64,000 nt of DNA, taken from Epiperipatus broadwayi. Taxonomy: Eukaryota > Onychophora > Udeonychophora > Euonychophora > Peripatidae. The position numbers and the translations under genes are program-made. Of the stretch, positions 41,214 to 56,600 are shown in pieces; within the stretch, counting starts at the first letter, position 1; each line of letters opens with the position of its first letter. The notes under the pieces were generated by a model. That model saw only the letters and a list, made by a program, of their open reading frames with translations, was not told the origin of the DNA and did no database searches. The stretch spans positions 1-64,000 of the forward strand of contig JAQFVV010012974.1 of NCBI GenBank assembly GCA_028023455.1. The letters are read 5' to 3'.

Positions 41214-41520
41214 TTTCAAAAAGGCATTTTATTAATTCTATAAAAGGTTACATCAAAGGTGTTTTACATAATTTTAGTATATAAATTGATTTATTTTGTT
41301 ACATAAGAATGAATATCTGAATGATATAGTTCAGTTTATGGCTTCTTGAGTTGTTTGAACTTTTGTGACTTGAATGAGTCCTTAAAAAAATTTTAATAGT
41401 TGATGTACAAGTTACTTTTCTGATCTTTTTGTTGTTTATAGCTTGTATGCATATAATTAAAAATCTGAGAAGCTATTGAAGTTTTTCTCTAATAGTTTTT
41501 GTCAGATACTTAGTGTTGTG

Positions 41521-44500
41521 TTATAGCATTGATTGTTCTTTTAGTAGTGACCATGTTGCAGCATATAAGTGTGGGTTTGTTAAGATTTTATCTCGATTCC
41601 TTATTTGTGTTAATTTGTTGCGAAAGGTGGCTGGATGCCACCTGGTGTTATTTCCTATCATAAAAGTACACCTTGTACACCAAAAAGTGTATAGTACAAA
41701 AGTAGCTGCTCTAATGTTTGGCATTGATTTTGTTTTGTATGCAGCAATTATATTTTCAATTGATGTTTTAGGTTTTCTGTATGTGTCAAAAATTATTTTT
41801 CTTATGTGTTCGAGTGCTATACATTGATATAGCATGTGTTGTAGGGTTTCTTCTGATCGATGGCACAGTCCACAAAAAGGATCTATTTTGAAGTACATTC
41901 TCTTGTGATGCAGAAAATAGGTTGTGGGCATGGCAATGAGATTTAATTTCAAAATAAAGTCAAAAAATTTTGGTTCCAGAGCCCACTTTTTAAATTCTTT
42001 TAGTAATCTTTTATTGTTTATCCCTAACATTGGTGCTACATCATTAATGTTATTTATTTCATTTGTGAGATAATAGATATTCCAATATGAATATGTGTAT
42101 ATTGTTTAGGTATGCTTGCTGTGGTTTTAAATTCATAAATAATTGTTGATATGTATGATTGAGTTGGAGGTGGATGATCAGTTGGGATGATTTGCACAAG
42201 GTGTTTTAGTTTTGTGAATTGCTGTAAAGTGATAATTATGAAATTCCTTTGTTTTTGGATGTGAAATATGTTAATATTGTGTAAACCTCATCCATTATTA
42301 ATGAGTGGTTGATTGAGCCTTCTTGTTGAAATTGCTACTGTTTTTTGGACCATAGTAGTTGATTGCAGATGGTTTTTATTTTTGATTTAAAACCTTTTGA
42401 GAAGGATATAATTGGTAAATGATAAACTATTTTTGTTATGATGATCTGGTTTATCAGCTGTACTTTGGAATATATGGATAAATATGTTTTTGATAACGAG
42501 TTTACTATTTGTTTGGCCTCCTCCTTTAGTTTATTTTGTATGTGGCATCTCATTCCTGTAAGTCCCATATGGAAAGGAAAACCAAGAACTGAAGTTGTTT
42601 TTGATTGGTATGTGTTTGTGCACAGCTTTCCAGTAAATAGTGACCATGCTGATGTTTTTGTGTGATTGAATTTCAATTTATATTGCTTGGTATAGTCTTC
42701 GAGAATGTTTTGCAGCTGGGTGAATTGTTTTTTTGATGATAGAAAAACAGTAACATAATCCATATATGCTAAGCATGGTATATGTTCTGTAGTGCCTGGT
42801 ATCTGTATTTCCAGTAAAATATTGTTCTATTTTTTGAATGAGAGGGTTAATGTAAAGTATGAATAGTAATGAGCTGAGAGGTGATCCTTGAGATATTGAT
42901 TGTGTAGGAGTAAATGATGGGGAGTTTCTTCCATTGATGGTTATATGGATTTCACGATTTAAAAGTAAGTTTGCTATTAGATATAGATGAGTTTTGGGTA
43001 TATCAGTGTTATTGAGCATTTCTAGAAGTATAGGTATATCTATTGAGTCAAATGCTGCCTCAATATCTAATTGTACAGCTATGGGGCTATATTTTTTTGT
43101 TTTCTTATTGATGCTAGGATTGTTTTAAAGAATAGAGCTGCTTGTATTGTTGATTTTTTTTTTTTTGTAAATTGGTATTTTGAAATAAACATTGTTATGT
43201 GTGGCTCAATTTCTTGCTTTATGATTTTTTCTATGATTTTAATCAGTAATGGCCCCAAGGATATAGGTTGTAAATTAGTTAGTGAAAGAGTAGTGTGTTT
43301 TGTTTTGTTGAAAGGAACAATTACAATTGGGTACACTCCTAACATGTACTGTACTTTTTGTGTTAGATGGTTTGCTAAATTGCATAAATATTTGGCAGTG
43401 AATTGAATAATATGTTTTAAGACAAAAGCTGGAATTTCAGGGCTACCTGGGTGGCATGCATTTGGGATACTGTTTAGTTTTTCTATAAAGACATTTGTGG
43501 TAAAAAGTGTTTTTGTTTCTGTTGGGCCAAATAAATCTGGTTTAATTGTTTGAAGTTGTCTTGTTTGAAGTTTTTGCTTGAAATATTGGTATATGGGCAA
43601 AATCATATTGTGACCTGCAAATGTTTCTTGATTTGTGTGTATTGCCATTGGCACCTTGATAATTTGTGGTCTTCCAAGTGCCTATCTAATGTATTACCTT
43701 GTCCATGTGTGTGGTTATGTAAGACATAGTTTGTTTTTTTTAATTGTGAGGTAGTTTTTAAGGGTGTCACATGCATTATTGTATGCATGCATAAGTTTAT
43801 TTATGTATTTTTGTGTTTGCTTTGAAGGGTTAATCATGGTTAATCATTTGTGAAATTTCATCTGTTAGTGCCAGTACTTTTGATGGTGGTGGTTGCTTCA
43901 TTACTACATGATTGATATTAAATGAATAATGTTTATAAATGCTATATACTGTTGCATAGGATTGAGTTTTATTTCTTTAAGCTTGTTTATCATGATGTAG
44001 GTTTCTGAAAAAATAAATTCAGGTGTGTTTACTGGTAATAGAACTCTGATTGTTCTTGTGAATGGAAGGCTTGATGTTTGGATATCATTGAAGTTATTTG
44101 TGCTGAGTGATCTGAGAAAGCTGATGGTGTAAGTTTTATTGTTACTAGATTGGTGAAGCATTGGTGAGTAGAAACATAAATCAATTAGTGAAGAGAATCA
44201 GCCATTGTGAAAAGAAATTGCATTTTCTGGTAGGAAACCTTGTGCATTCATGAGTGGTATGGATATTTTATGAAGCCATCATTCTGTGAATTCCTTGTAC
44301 ATTGTGTTAAAATCGCCTATTAGTATTGTTGGATTTGCTGTGTTTGCTAGCATGGAATTGATGTTTGGTATTACGGTATTGATTTTGTTGTGTTGTATTG
44401 GCATGTAGACAAATATTATATTAATAATTATAATTTTTATGTTGAAAAGTTGTAATAAGCATATTAGAATCAATATATATTATTTTAAAGGTAGTGAAAA

Positions 44501-44741
44501 AACATTTTGTTGTAATTAGGATAGCAGTACCTGCTGAGGGAGATGATGAATCTCTTGAGGAGGCACAAAATCCTTCTTTACTTAGATATTTAGCTGTTTC
44601 TATTTTTGATCCAGTGTAAATTTTTGTTTCCAGTAATCCAAGTATGTGTGGTTGTGTATTTCTGATCCATTGTTTAAGTTTATGAATTTTTGTGGTTGAG
44701 TTCAGGCCTCTTACATTAATTGCTGCGATTTTTAATTTCAT
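41521..44741 (-). pseudogene. LINE ORF2: APE endonuclease / reverse transcriptase
   Basis: It starts MKLKIAAINVRGLNS (44741), an AP-endonuclease opening, followed by LGLLETKIY. The GDFN box lies near 44300. The RT region spans about 43654-42335 and includes the box SQGSPLSSLLFILYINPL (about 42900). The catalytic YADD box has become YMDY (42766-42755), losing an essential Asp. The C-terminal part (42030-41521) has KKWALEPKFFDF and a CX2C...HX4C motif in FCGLCHRSEETLQHMLYQC, typical of LINE C-termini. Several frameshifts divide the ORF into pieces. Confidence 0.75.
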
Positions 44742-44757
44742 TATGTTTAAGTAATGT

Positions 44758-46135
44758 TCATGGTTGTGTGTTAGTTACTTGGGTAGTTATTTGTAGTTGA
44801 TCTTGGGCATCTTGATAATTTAGTTCTAAACCCTCATCTGATGTGCTGTTTGTGTCATCTAGCTGTGAGTAGCTAGAATTGTCATATTGTTCTGTTTTGA
44901 CTTTTTTGACCATTTTGATTTTTTTTGGTGGTGTTCCGGGTAGTCTTCTTTTCTGCTCTTGGTTAGTTGGTGTACTTTGTGATGAATTTGTGCAGAGATC
45001 TTCCATTATTTCTTGAGATGTATTATTTCTGATTGCAAGTCTTGTTATGGATATTTTTCCATTATTTATACACTTATTATTTGTTGTCACTTGTTTATCT
45101 GGTATTTGATTTTTGCTTTTATTTTTTTTAATTGATATATCTAAAAGCATATTGGCATTATTATAATTTTCATTAGTATCATTTTTATTAGTTATTTCAA
45201 GTTTATTTGTTGTTTTATCTGTTTGGTTTGATGTTTTTGTTTCTTCAAGTTGAATTTCATTTTTATTATTTTTGTTGGCCTGTTTTACATTACAATTGAT
45301 TACTAAGTGTCCTTGATCCTTGCATGCAAAGCATTGTGGTCTTAGACCCTTTATATAAAGAGTTAATACTGCATCTTGATCTATTATTTGAGGGGGTATG
45401 TTTTCTTGGTCAATATTATCATTTAATTTTACTTTAAAACTAAAGCTATTGCTACCAATCGGTATAGATGTATCATTTAGAAAAAATTGCTTTATATATA
45501 TTGCTTTGTCATAAAGTTGAATTAGATGATTAAAGTCCTGTATGCTGTACCCAAAATACATGTTTTTGATAATGCCTGTGATATAATTTTGTAAACTTGG
45601 ATCTACTATTATTAGGGCATAGTTTTGTAGTGTTTTAACCAGGGTTTGAAATCTTGTTTTTTGGTGTTCATCATAAAATTCTATAGCAATGTATCTATTG
45701 TTGGGATGTTCTCCAATATTTGTGATACTATCCCACAGATTTTTTTTTGTTAACTCATCATATAATAATTCTCTCGGAAATTTAGAGAGTATTAGATTTT
45801 TGTCTGTGACCACTAGAACTATTGATTTTATTGAAAATAATTTTTTTAAAGTATTAAAAAGTTTTTTAGGAATAGTGCTATTAAAGTTAGTGTTGATTAA
45901 CTGTAATTCTTCTTCATCCCATAGGTTAGCAGGGGAGGGTTGTAATATCGCTATTTACTAGATTTAAATCATCAATATCAGCTAAGTTTACGTTTCTAAA
46001 GTGGCTAGTTTGTGTTTTTTCTATAATGTGCTGTTTATTGTTTAATTTTGCAGCATTAGCATAGGTTAATTTAATATTGTTGAATTTGCTTTTTTTTTCA
46101 CTGTCTGACTCAATATTTTTTTTTAAAGATGCCAT
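44758..46135 (-). pseudogene. LINE ORF1: gag-like RNA-binding protein
   Basis: The N-terminal 69 codons (46135-45926, MASLKKNIESDSEKKSKFNN...) and the remainder (45813-44758, 351 codons) are in different frames, joined by one frameshift near 45930-45955. Residues SPANLWDEEELQLI continue in the second frame upstream of its first ATG. The centre resembles an RNA-recognition-like region (NRYIAIEFYDEHQKTRF). A CCHC knuckle CFACKDQGHLVINC (CX2CX4HX4C) lies at about 45333-45292. The C-terminal tail is Asn/Lys/Thr-rich and contains a basic PPKKIKMVKKVK stretch. Total length is about 460 residues. Confidence 0.7.
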
Positions 46136-46333
46136 AATGTAAAAGTTATATTTCTATTAAAAATATAATTTTACTTACTTTTTTTGGCATGAAAAAATCT
46201 CAGTTGTTTGGAAATGGTATTTTTTATTTAAATGTTTTTAATATAAAAAAAATCGCTTTGTAGGCGAAAAACTTTTAAACTTAATTGAGACCTGTAGTCA
46301 GCGTGTTCTTTTCCGAATAAAAGCAAGACCGCA

Positions 46334-48582
<2,249 letters not shown>

Positions 48583-49010
48583 GGGAGATGTACAATAAAA
48601 TTTCCTTTTACATTCATTATACCTATGATTATTTAATAAACTATGATTTTCTCCTATATTTTTGAAGCTCTTTCCACCCTTTATTTCTACAAATATAAAA
48701 GGAATTGCACTAACATTGAAGACATGTGCAAACTATGTCAAAGAGCATCAGAAACACAATTACATTTTTTATTCATGTGAACCAGGTTTATACCACTTCT
48801 TAGTACATTTAAAGAAAGTATTTAAGCACACATTTGGGCCAGCACATTTATACTATTCTCATTAAGGTGTACTAGATGTACATTTATATATGGTTCAAAC
48901 ACAAGAAGACATCCAAATACACTTAGAAACAAAATAGATATTATATGCTTAAGAATTTCACCAACTAACATTTATTCAGACATATTGTCACTAATGCAAC
49001 TTAATACAAA
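48583..49010 (+). mobile_element. LINE scrap (copy C), opposite strand
   Basis: The + strand encodes NIEDMCKLCQRASETQLHF and later RCTRCTFIYGSNTRRHPNTLR, matching RSEETLQHM... and WCTRCTFMIGNNTRWHPATFR of copy A's ORF2 C-terminus. There are frameshifts. It is 5'-truncated near the (ATT)n array and its 3' end is approximate. Confidence 0.65.
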
Positions 49011-50594
49011 TTTATGACATTATTCACCATTATAAATAATAACTAGATAATTAAAAGTGAAAAAAAATCCATTAATGCAATGATGTACATAGAAAGATAT
49101 ATTTAATATATTATTATATTTTGTATTCACACATTTTTGTTTCTGTTATTAAAAAAATTGAATATTTTTAATATTTTTTATTATTAATGTTTCTACACTT
49201 TAAATAAGATTAAGTATTAATTTCTGTTTTAATTTATTATTAAAAATAAGGTAGAAAAAAAATCAAATTTACACTTAAAAAGTTATGAATGTGAAAAAGA
49301 AAACAAGGCAAAATTAATAAGAGTAATAATAACAGGAAATCGCACGTTTATCATATATAGGAAATACATATGTGTGTTACTATTTGTTAGAATAATGAAA
49401 ATCTGATTTTGATATTGTATGCATTAAAAATTTTATGTAATCAGATTTTTCTTTTTCTTCAAATGCATATTTGAAGTTTCCAACACGAAGAACACTGAGA
49501 AAGACTTTTATATAATGCAAGATATGTTCATATTCAATATGACATTCTATGAATTTTTTGCATTTATTCATACTGGGAATTGTTATTTGTAATGAGCTTG
49601 CATAAAAATTAAAATTACCTGGAATTGACAGCTTTTAATATTCATGAATGAGAGAAATAAAACTTTCAAAATACGATTTTTATTTAATTAGTAAACATAT
49701 ACCACTCAAGTTAATGTGGTCAAAGATAAAAAAAAAAAATCCTTTTTTCAATATTGTCAATCATTGAAAAAATTTATTATTAAAATAAATATGACTTCCA
49801 TAATTTAATATAAGAAAGAATGGAAGATAGTATTTGAACTTTTTATGAAGTTTAGAATAATTAACAATTTAAGTCTTATTTATTAATAAATATTAAATAT
49901 GTGTAAATACATATGGAGTGGTTAACACTTTTTTCAAATTATAAGTATACATATTTTCTTTTTACAAAGTCATTCCATATCACTATTATATATATATATA
50001 AAAGAATTCCATCTTTATTGTTAAAAAGGGTTGCCTTGATAACAGTTTGAAATTATTGATATTGGGATTGTCTATGTTTTGATTGTTTTTAATGATATAT
50101 ATTGGTTGATTGTTAAATGGATCTCTATTGTTAAATAGAAGATAAAGAATCCACAGATTGGTGAGGATAATGTGTCGATTTTAAAACCAAAAATATAATT
50201 GTAGTATGATATACATCATTATTAATTAAAAAAGAAGAAGCCATACTTCTATGTAAAAAAAAAACATGATTTATATTTCTCTGTTAAGCACATAAATAAA
50301 AGAAATTAACACTTAATTTATTTAAAGAATATAAAGGAATGATTTACTAAATAACGACATGATATAAAAAGAAGATTCATATACAATACTAACAATTGAT
50401 TTACATCATTCTATTCAAGAACCAGCTCTGTGCATTAAATAATCCAAAGATATCAGACGGTAGTTTTAAACAGATCCGTAGCTCTCAGACTAGATTGTAG
50501 ATATTGGTTTCCTTTATTAGAAAGCATTGTTATGTGTTTCTTGTTTGAAATGATTATTAAGTAAATTAAATAATTGTTATTAGATAAATAATAC
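49011..50594. other. AT-rich DNA, nothing recognised
   Basis: No supported frame or repeat; short TA tract near 49986-50000. Confidence 0.4.
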
Positions 50595-50863
50595 ATAAAC
50601 ATCACATGATCACCATTTCTTATGCATGCTCTTAATTGTTATTAAAACAGGCAAAATCCTCTATATGTATTGGCACTCAGTGCAAGCCAGAATAATCAGA
50701 GTATATGGATGAGTAGGCACTAGATGGGGATTTTATTCACAAGCCTTCTGGCACCCATTGATTACTCTGACTAACACTGAGTGGCAATACGTATAGAGGG
50801 TTTTGCCTGTTTTAATAACAGTTAAGAGCAAGCATAAGTAATTGTGATCATGTGATGTTTATT
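50595..50863. mobile_element. fold-back MITE
   Basis: Arms from ATAAACATCACATGATCACC (50595) through TTATTAAAACAGGCAAAA...GGCACTCAGTG, with the complement ending at 50863; arms of about 110-125 bp and a short loop around 50715-50745. Mismatches are few. Confidence 0.75.
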
Positions 50864-51161
50864 GGCTTAAAATCAATTCTGCTTAATAGGATATTGGCGG
50901 CTATAGTTATTAAAAAACCAAAAGCACTTAAAATATATAGGTACTGAACTGAGTTCAAACATATATGACTATATAAGCTGGTGAGCTTGGATTGAAAATA
51001 TTATAGTGTTTTCAATTTAAGTCTCATAGTTTTGTAGTTAATTTAAAGATAAAAAGTGGCTGCTGGAGGGTTGCATTAGATCCTAAAATCTAGGTGCAGT
51101 GCTTTCAGATTCAAGGCTCCTCACTGATGAAGGCCACAAACCACAAACTAGTTTGAGGATA

Positions 51162-51277
51162 TTGGATGAGTAGGCACTAGATGGGGATTTTATGTACAAG
51201 CTTTCTGGCATGCATTGAGTACTCTGGCTTGCACTGAGTGGGAATATGTATAGAGGGTTTTGCCTGTTTTAATAAAT
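51162..51277. repeat. half copy of the preceding fold-back MITE
   Basis: TTGGATGAGTAGGCACTAG to GGGTTTTGCCTGTTTTAATAA repeats 50705-50820 in the same direction with a few differences. Only the loop and right arm are present. Confidence 0.7.
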
Positions 51278-52798
51278 AATATATAAAACTTTTTTTATTT
51301 TTCTGAAGCCACTTATAATTTTTCTTTTAAAGTAAGTCAAAAAAAGTCCTTTTTTATTATCCAAGATAAAATTCTATTTTTATAAATATTATAAATGTGA
51401 TTATATTGATTTTATTGAAACTTATGTGTAATGTCAAAACCAAAACTGCCAAGAGTTAAACTGTGTATTATAAATAATTAAGTCACTTATTATCAAACTC
51501 ATCTGCCATACCCAGTCAAATTTCATGAACCATTATCAAGGTTACAATTATGTCAATACTTATGAAAGTTCAATTAATCTCTTGATGGATTTGCATTTTC
51601 ATTTGTTATTAGTCATTGTTTATTTTGTAATCTATAAAATAGCTTAGCTGAGACTAGAAGGCAGAGAACCACTTTCTATTTATGCATGACTTCAGCCTCC
51701 ACAATGGTTAGTAAAGTTTGGCTGAATATGTTTGGAATTACATAATTATATATTTTCTAATTAATAAATAATTTAATAAATCATATTCAAAAAAAATACA
51801 TACTAAAATTGAAGTGGTATCAAACCCAGTGTAAACTTGGTAGTCACAATAACTAAAGATGTGAATCATTTCAGAATTCAGGACCATATAAAAAAGGTTT
51901 TTACTCAGTTAAATGAAACTTTCGTATTCAGCATGCTATCTTGATGCTTAAATGCCATTTGATCTATCAAATAACTGCTTAGAGTACCAATTAAATGTTG
52001 TTTAAATTATATTTTAATTCAAAAAGCTGTTAATTTTTATTGTAGCAGTCTCACAGCAAATCAATTTTATACCAATATGAATTTCAAACTTCACAAAGAT
52101 TATACCTTATTATTAAATAATAGCTTGATTTTTGGAAAATTTACTAAAATATAAGTTAAACCAGTCTTTTATTAATTGCAATGCTTTATGATATTTCAAT
52201 CAAGTTTAATTATCAATGTGATAACTGATAATTGTAGTATATCTGTAGATAAACTCAACTCTTGCACAAGTATGAAAAAATATATTGTAAATCTTTTATA
52301 GTTCAGTACAATTTTAGAATGATTATGGAATTGATAGTTAAAAATTCACGGATTAAAGCGGAATCAATTTTTTCTGGTTCTTTAACTTCACAATAATTTT
52401 CTGAGCAACAAGTCATTTTATTATTTCTCATATTGCATTTTCCCTCTCAGTTTTACAGTGTGATATGCAATCAAGCCAGATTATTTTGTAATCTTGATTA
52501 TTCACTTCAAAATAATAATTCATCAGTCTACTGAATAAGATTGAATGGCTACTTGTAAAATTCATCCTTAAAATAAAACTACACTCTGGTTTTAAATCCC
52601 ATATCATATGCACAATAAATTAATGTAATAACTATTAGCTTCATATTGAAAAAACTGTACACACACATATATATATACACACACAAAAGCTTCATGGTAT
52701 AATGTTTGAAAACTAACTTAAGGTGACTAATCTGAATTCGAAACTGTGTGAATAAATTTGAAATTTTTTAACAGATTTGTGATTTCTTTTTCTCATAG
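51278..52798. other. AT-rich DNA, nothing firm
   Basis: An open segment at about 51660-51703 (KAENHFLFMHDFSLHN, between AG and GTTAGT) was noticed but has a poor pyrimidine tract. Confidence 0.3.
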
Positions 52799-52850
52799 AT
52801 ATCCCATATGGCAATCATCATCATATGTCACTTGGCAAATTCCAAGCCAA
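52799..52850 (+). CDS. candidate short internal exon, unidentified
   Basis: 52 nt between a strong acceptor (TGATTTCTTTTTCTCATAG) and a perfect donor (GTGAGTATTT). One frame gives IPYGNHHHMSLGKFQA with two bases left over at each end; a second frame (YPIWQSSSYVTWQIPSQ) is also open, so the reading frame is not certain. The paired consensus splice sites are the best in the window. No flanking exon could be joined to it, and the protein is not recognised. Confidence 0.35.
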
Positions 52851-55641
52851 GTGAGTATTTCTTCTTTACCATTTCTTATGAAGAATTGTTGAAAAAGTTT
52901 TTACTCTGCATTGAGTTATATAAAAGCTTTTTTGTCTGTATATATATATCTGAAGAAAAAAAATATTATTTTAAGAGCTGTTCTAAATATTGCTTAAACT
53001 TGCCTAAATTTATAAAAGATCTTTTAGTAAATCTTACTTATAACGCTTTTATAACAATTTATTCTTTGATTCTAAAATATATTAATACATTCATCCTAAA
53101 AAAAAAATTAACTGGCTGATGAAGACTGCAGGCTACTTTTATAAAAGTAAAATAAATTTATAAAAACAGCTTTATTTTTTACGTCTTTCTGTCTTCTATT
53201 TTTGGGTATATAATTCATACTACTGTTATTTTCTTTTATTTTCAAATAATATATATATATATGATTGGAAAATGTAGAAAAAAAGAGAATCAATTTCCAT
53301 TAAGCATAGAAGTAATTTATTATATCAATTTTTAACCACAAATTATACGACAACTGTAATTAACGACGAGACAAATAAATGAAATAAAGTACGGCCTAGA
53401 GGTAAATTATTAACGTAAAAGGAAACAAAACATCGTACTAAAAAAAAAAAAAATATTCCACATTACTTTTTATCCAGCATTTATCTTTTGTAAATGCTTT
53501 CAACTGATAGAAGTAAAATTTTATATTTTAAAAAGACTCAAAATAGCTACAATACAAAATTCTTAACGGCTATTTTTTCTTTATTATTTATAAAAGATAA
53601 CAAATTAAACAATGGAAATTTTAAAATTAGTTATATAAAAAAAATAAACAAAAAGAAAATCTGATAAAATATTGAAAAATACAAAACTTGTTTTTACAAT
53701 AAATAACCACATGACAGAAATATGACCAACAATAAAAAAAAAAGTGCTACCCTAGACTAATTCTCAACGGAAGACAATCATATTTTGTGTAATATACATG
53801 AATTGAAAAAAGTCATAACTGTGAATAGCTCAACTTACATTATTAATATAGATAAAAATATAATGCATAAAAACAAACCAAGTGTTAACATGAATATAAT
53901 GCACTGAAAAAGTTATCAAGCATAACTACCTTAAGTCATATTTCTAATGCAAACGAAAACAATGCATGAAAATAATCGTGGTTTAAACTTGGATAAAATG
54001 CTTTAGGTATAAAATTATAGTAATATTTCTGTCTTTAAAAGAATTTTATCTCTATTTTCACATATTAATAAGAAATATGGATTCATACATTGAATAGCAA
54101 TGCTGAGCTTATAGTCCACACAGCAAAGTATGAACAAAAAAAATCAAAAGTGAAATTAACAATTAAAAAAACAATGGATATCATTGAGGACAGTGAAAGT
54201 ATCAAAAGTCTATTAATAGTACAGAACTGAAAAACTGATGTTTTAAACTGGATCACAAGAGAGTGGAAAAGATTTAAACTTTTTTTGTATGTAAACTAGG
54301 CATATGAGTTAAGTAAACTTGTTGGAATTATATGAAGAAGAGAACTATGGATCAAATAAACTGAATTGGATTAAATAAACTGAATTAATCTTCATTATGG
54401 CCACAAATGGTATATAACATAGCTAAAAACATTCATATGTCTTAACTTCATATAATTTTTTAAATCTCAGTACCTTCTTATATATCTCTCTTTATTAAAA
54501 AAAGATCTTTGAATGTAGCTTGCTTAGTATAAATTTTATGCCACCCATTTCAGATTTAGTGGTGTATTACTTGTAACATAAGTAAATTATAATCTTTTGC
54601 AAACTATCACTACTTTTTAAACAAATATTATAATACTTATTTATTGATACTAATGCCTACAATAATAAAAATCAAATGTATTTTTTTTAAAAAAAAAAGA
54701 TTATTATTTTACTAAAAGAAGTAAGCAATCAAGTCTCATAGCTGACAGTAGTCTAAATGAAAGTAATTTACTTCTCTTTTATTAATAGTTATTGCATTTA
54801 TTATAAAAAAGATTGTTAATTTCATAAAAAAGATAATTAGAATGTGCAAATATTAGAATAATTTTACTTTTTTATTTGCATAAATGTTTTTTTTTTACTT
54901 TTTATATAAATATTATAATACATATTGTAAATAATATTTATAATAAAAAAATAATCATAAAAAATAATACTTTTTTTAGAAGCAGTATCAGATACCAGTT
55001 GTAGCATTAATGTTGCATAACTAGTTGTAGCCATTGAATGGTAAACAGAAAGATTTTTACCCTCTAATTGAAAAAGTTTAAATAATTGAAAATGATTGTA
55101 AATGATAAATACACATTAATAAATATTTGTGAAAGGGTGTGGTGATAAGCTTAGTTGATATCTGTTTACTTAAAACACAGTTAGAAGTCATTACTGTGTA
55201 TTTTTACTGAGAGTATGTTAACTGTAAAAGTTTTAGAAGAAAAAGATTGTTAACATAATTAAAAAGAAGGTAAAATGTTAAAAAAAAATGGAACAATTGA
55301 AAAACTGCAATAAATTGTAAGGAAGTTAAAAATTATTCTAACAATTATTTAGATATTTATTAAATGGTTTCAAATTTGTAAGCACACAAATAATCCAGTG
55401 TGTAAGTTTAACTCATACACACATATATGCATATATTAATTACACCAAAATGTTTTAAACAGCACACCTAATCAAATCACCATTCTTAAGCAGGCTAATT
55501 TCAACATTGCACTAAAATAACTAACTTAAATATTGGTCAATCAGCTTGTTACAAATCTAATGTATAATTATATGGGATTTGAAACTAGACTTGCAAGCTC
55601 TCTTCAGCAATTCAATCTATCTATACAACTGGCACACATGA
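52851..55641. other. AT-rich DNA, nothing recognised
   Basis: No credible frame. A 103-codon frame at 52808-53119 overlaps the candidate exon in another frame and is compositional noise. Confidence 0.4.
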
Positions 55642-55930
55642 TCATACATGTTAACAAGATAAATGATCTTCAATATACATTTTTTATGCTGAACTAGCAC
55701 TCATCAGATGGTCCAGATCATCATCTCCCACTAACATATATAATCAGTGATTGGTTTGGATGGTATGGATAGCTGAATAGTTGGATGGTGGAGTAGATTG
55801 ATATATTAATATAAACTGAGCACTAATTATATATGTTCATACAAGATGATGATTTGGACCAACTGATGACTGCTGGTTCAGCATGAAATTCATATATTGG
55901 AAATCATTTATCTTTTTCACATGTGTATAG
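55642..55930. mobile_element. fold-back MITE (diverged)
   Basis: The left arm AAGATAAATGATCTTCAATA...CATCAGATGGTCCAGATCATCATCT pairs with the right arm AGATGATGATTTGGACCAACTGATGA...GGAAATCATTTATCTT. An inner pair CACTAACATATATAATCAGTG / GCACTAATTATATATGTTC extends it. Mismatches are more frequent than in the other hairpins here, so it is older. Confidence 0.6.
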
Positions 55931-56598
55931 TCAAAAGTGTATTAGTAGTATGAGATAGATTGGATAGCTGAAGGGAACTTGATAGCCTGGGTTAAAATCT
56001 TCTACAATTACATATAAACTCTAGGGATATAAAATATACCTTCATTTAATCCCAATATATGTATTTCAAAGCAATGTGCAAAGATTAGTCATTCGAAATA
56101 TCAAATATAAAATTTCACAAAATTACAGGGGATATATTAATTTTTATAGTACAGTCTTTGTCTAAAGTTTTGTGGTGGTAGCATTTTAGCAATAATTATA
56201 TGTTGGACTATTTTCATCATTTTATAATAAATATGGTCTTTCTTAATTTCATACATACTATATTTTATTAAGACCTATTATTCATTTTAGAAATTTTGCC
56301 TTGCCAACACTTGTTAAGATTTATTCTCAAAATTCCTAGTCCTTTGGCAGACAAAACTTAACCATTTTTAGTGATTCTAAGCACTTTGTAAAACTAATCA
56401 AGAACATGATTATTAAAACAACAGACATATTGATAAACTTATCTAAAAAGTTTATTCACAAATGTATCCTGCTATGATGTATGTCTATTGCAAGGTAACA
56501 ATCAAATGATGATAAAAGCTTATAAACCCAAACAATTCTTCCAATGATAGAATAATAGAACTAATAACTTTCCACATTACACCTACATATTTTTAATG
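55931..56598. other. AT-rich DNA, nothing recognised
   Basis: No frame or repeat supported. Confidence 0.4.
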
Positions 56599-56600
56599 TA

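Larger units (their letters stand above)
41214..46333 (-). mobile_element. near full-length LINE (copy A)
   Basis: A two-ORF non-LTR retrotransposon on the - strand, about 5.1 kb. Its 5' end begins GCGGTCTTGCTTTTATTCGG exactly at the edge of the (ATT)n array (46334-46596). ORF1 (46135-44758) and ORF2 (44741-41521) are separated by 16 nt. Its 3' end resembles copy B's (TTTCAA(T/A)AAAGGC...TTTATT...). The APE endonuclease, RT and C-terminal CCHC motif suggest an L1/Tx1- or jockey-like clade; I cannot decide which. Inactive: frameshifts in both ORFs and a mutated RT active site. Confidence 0.8.
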
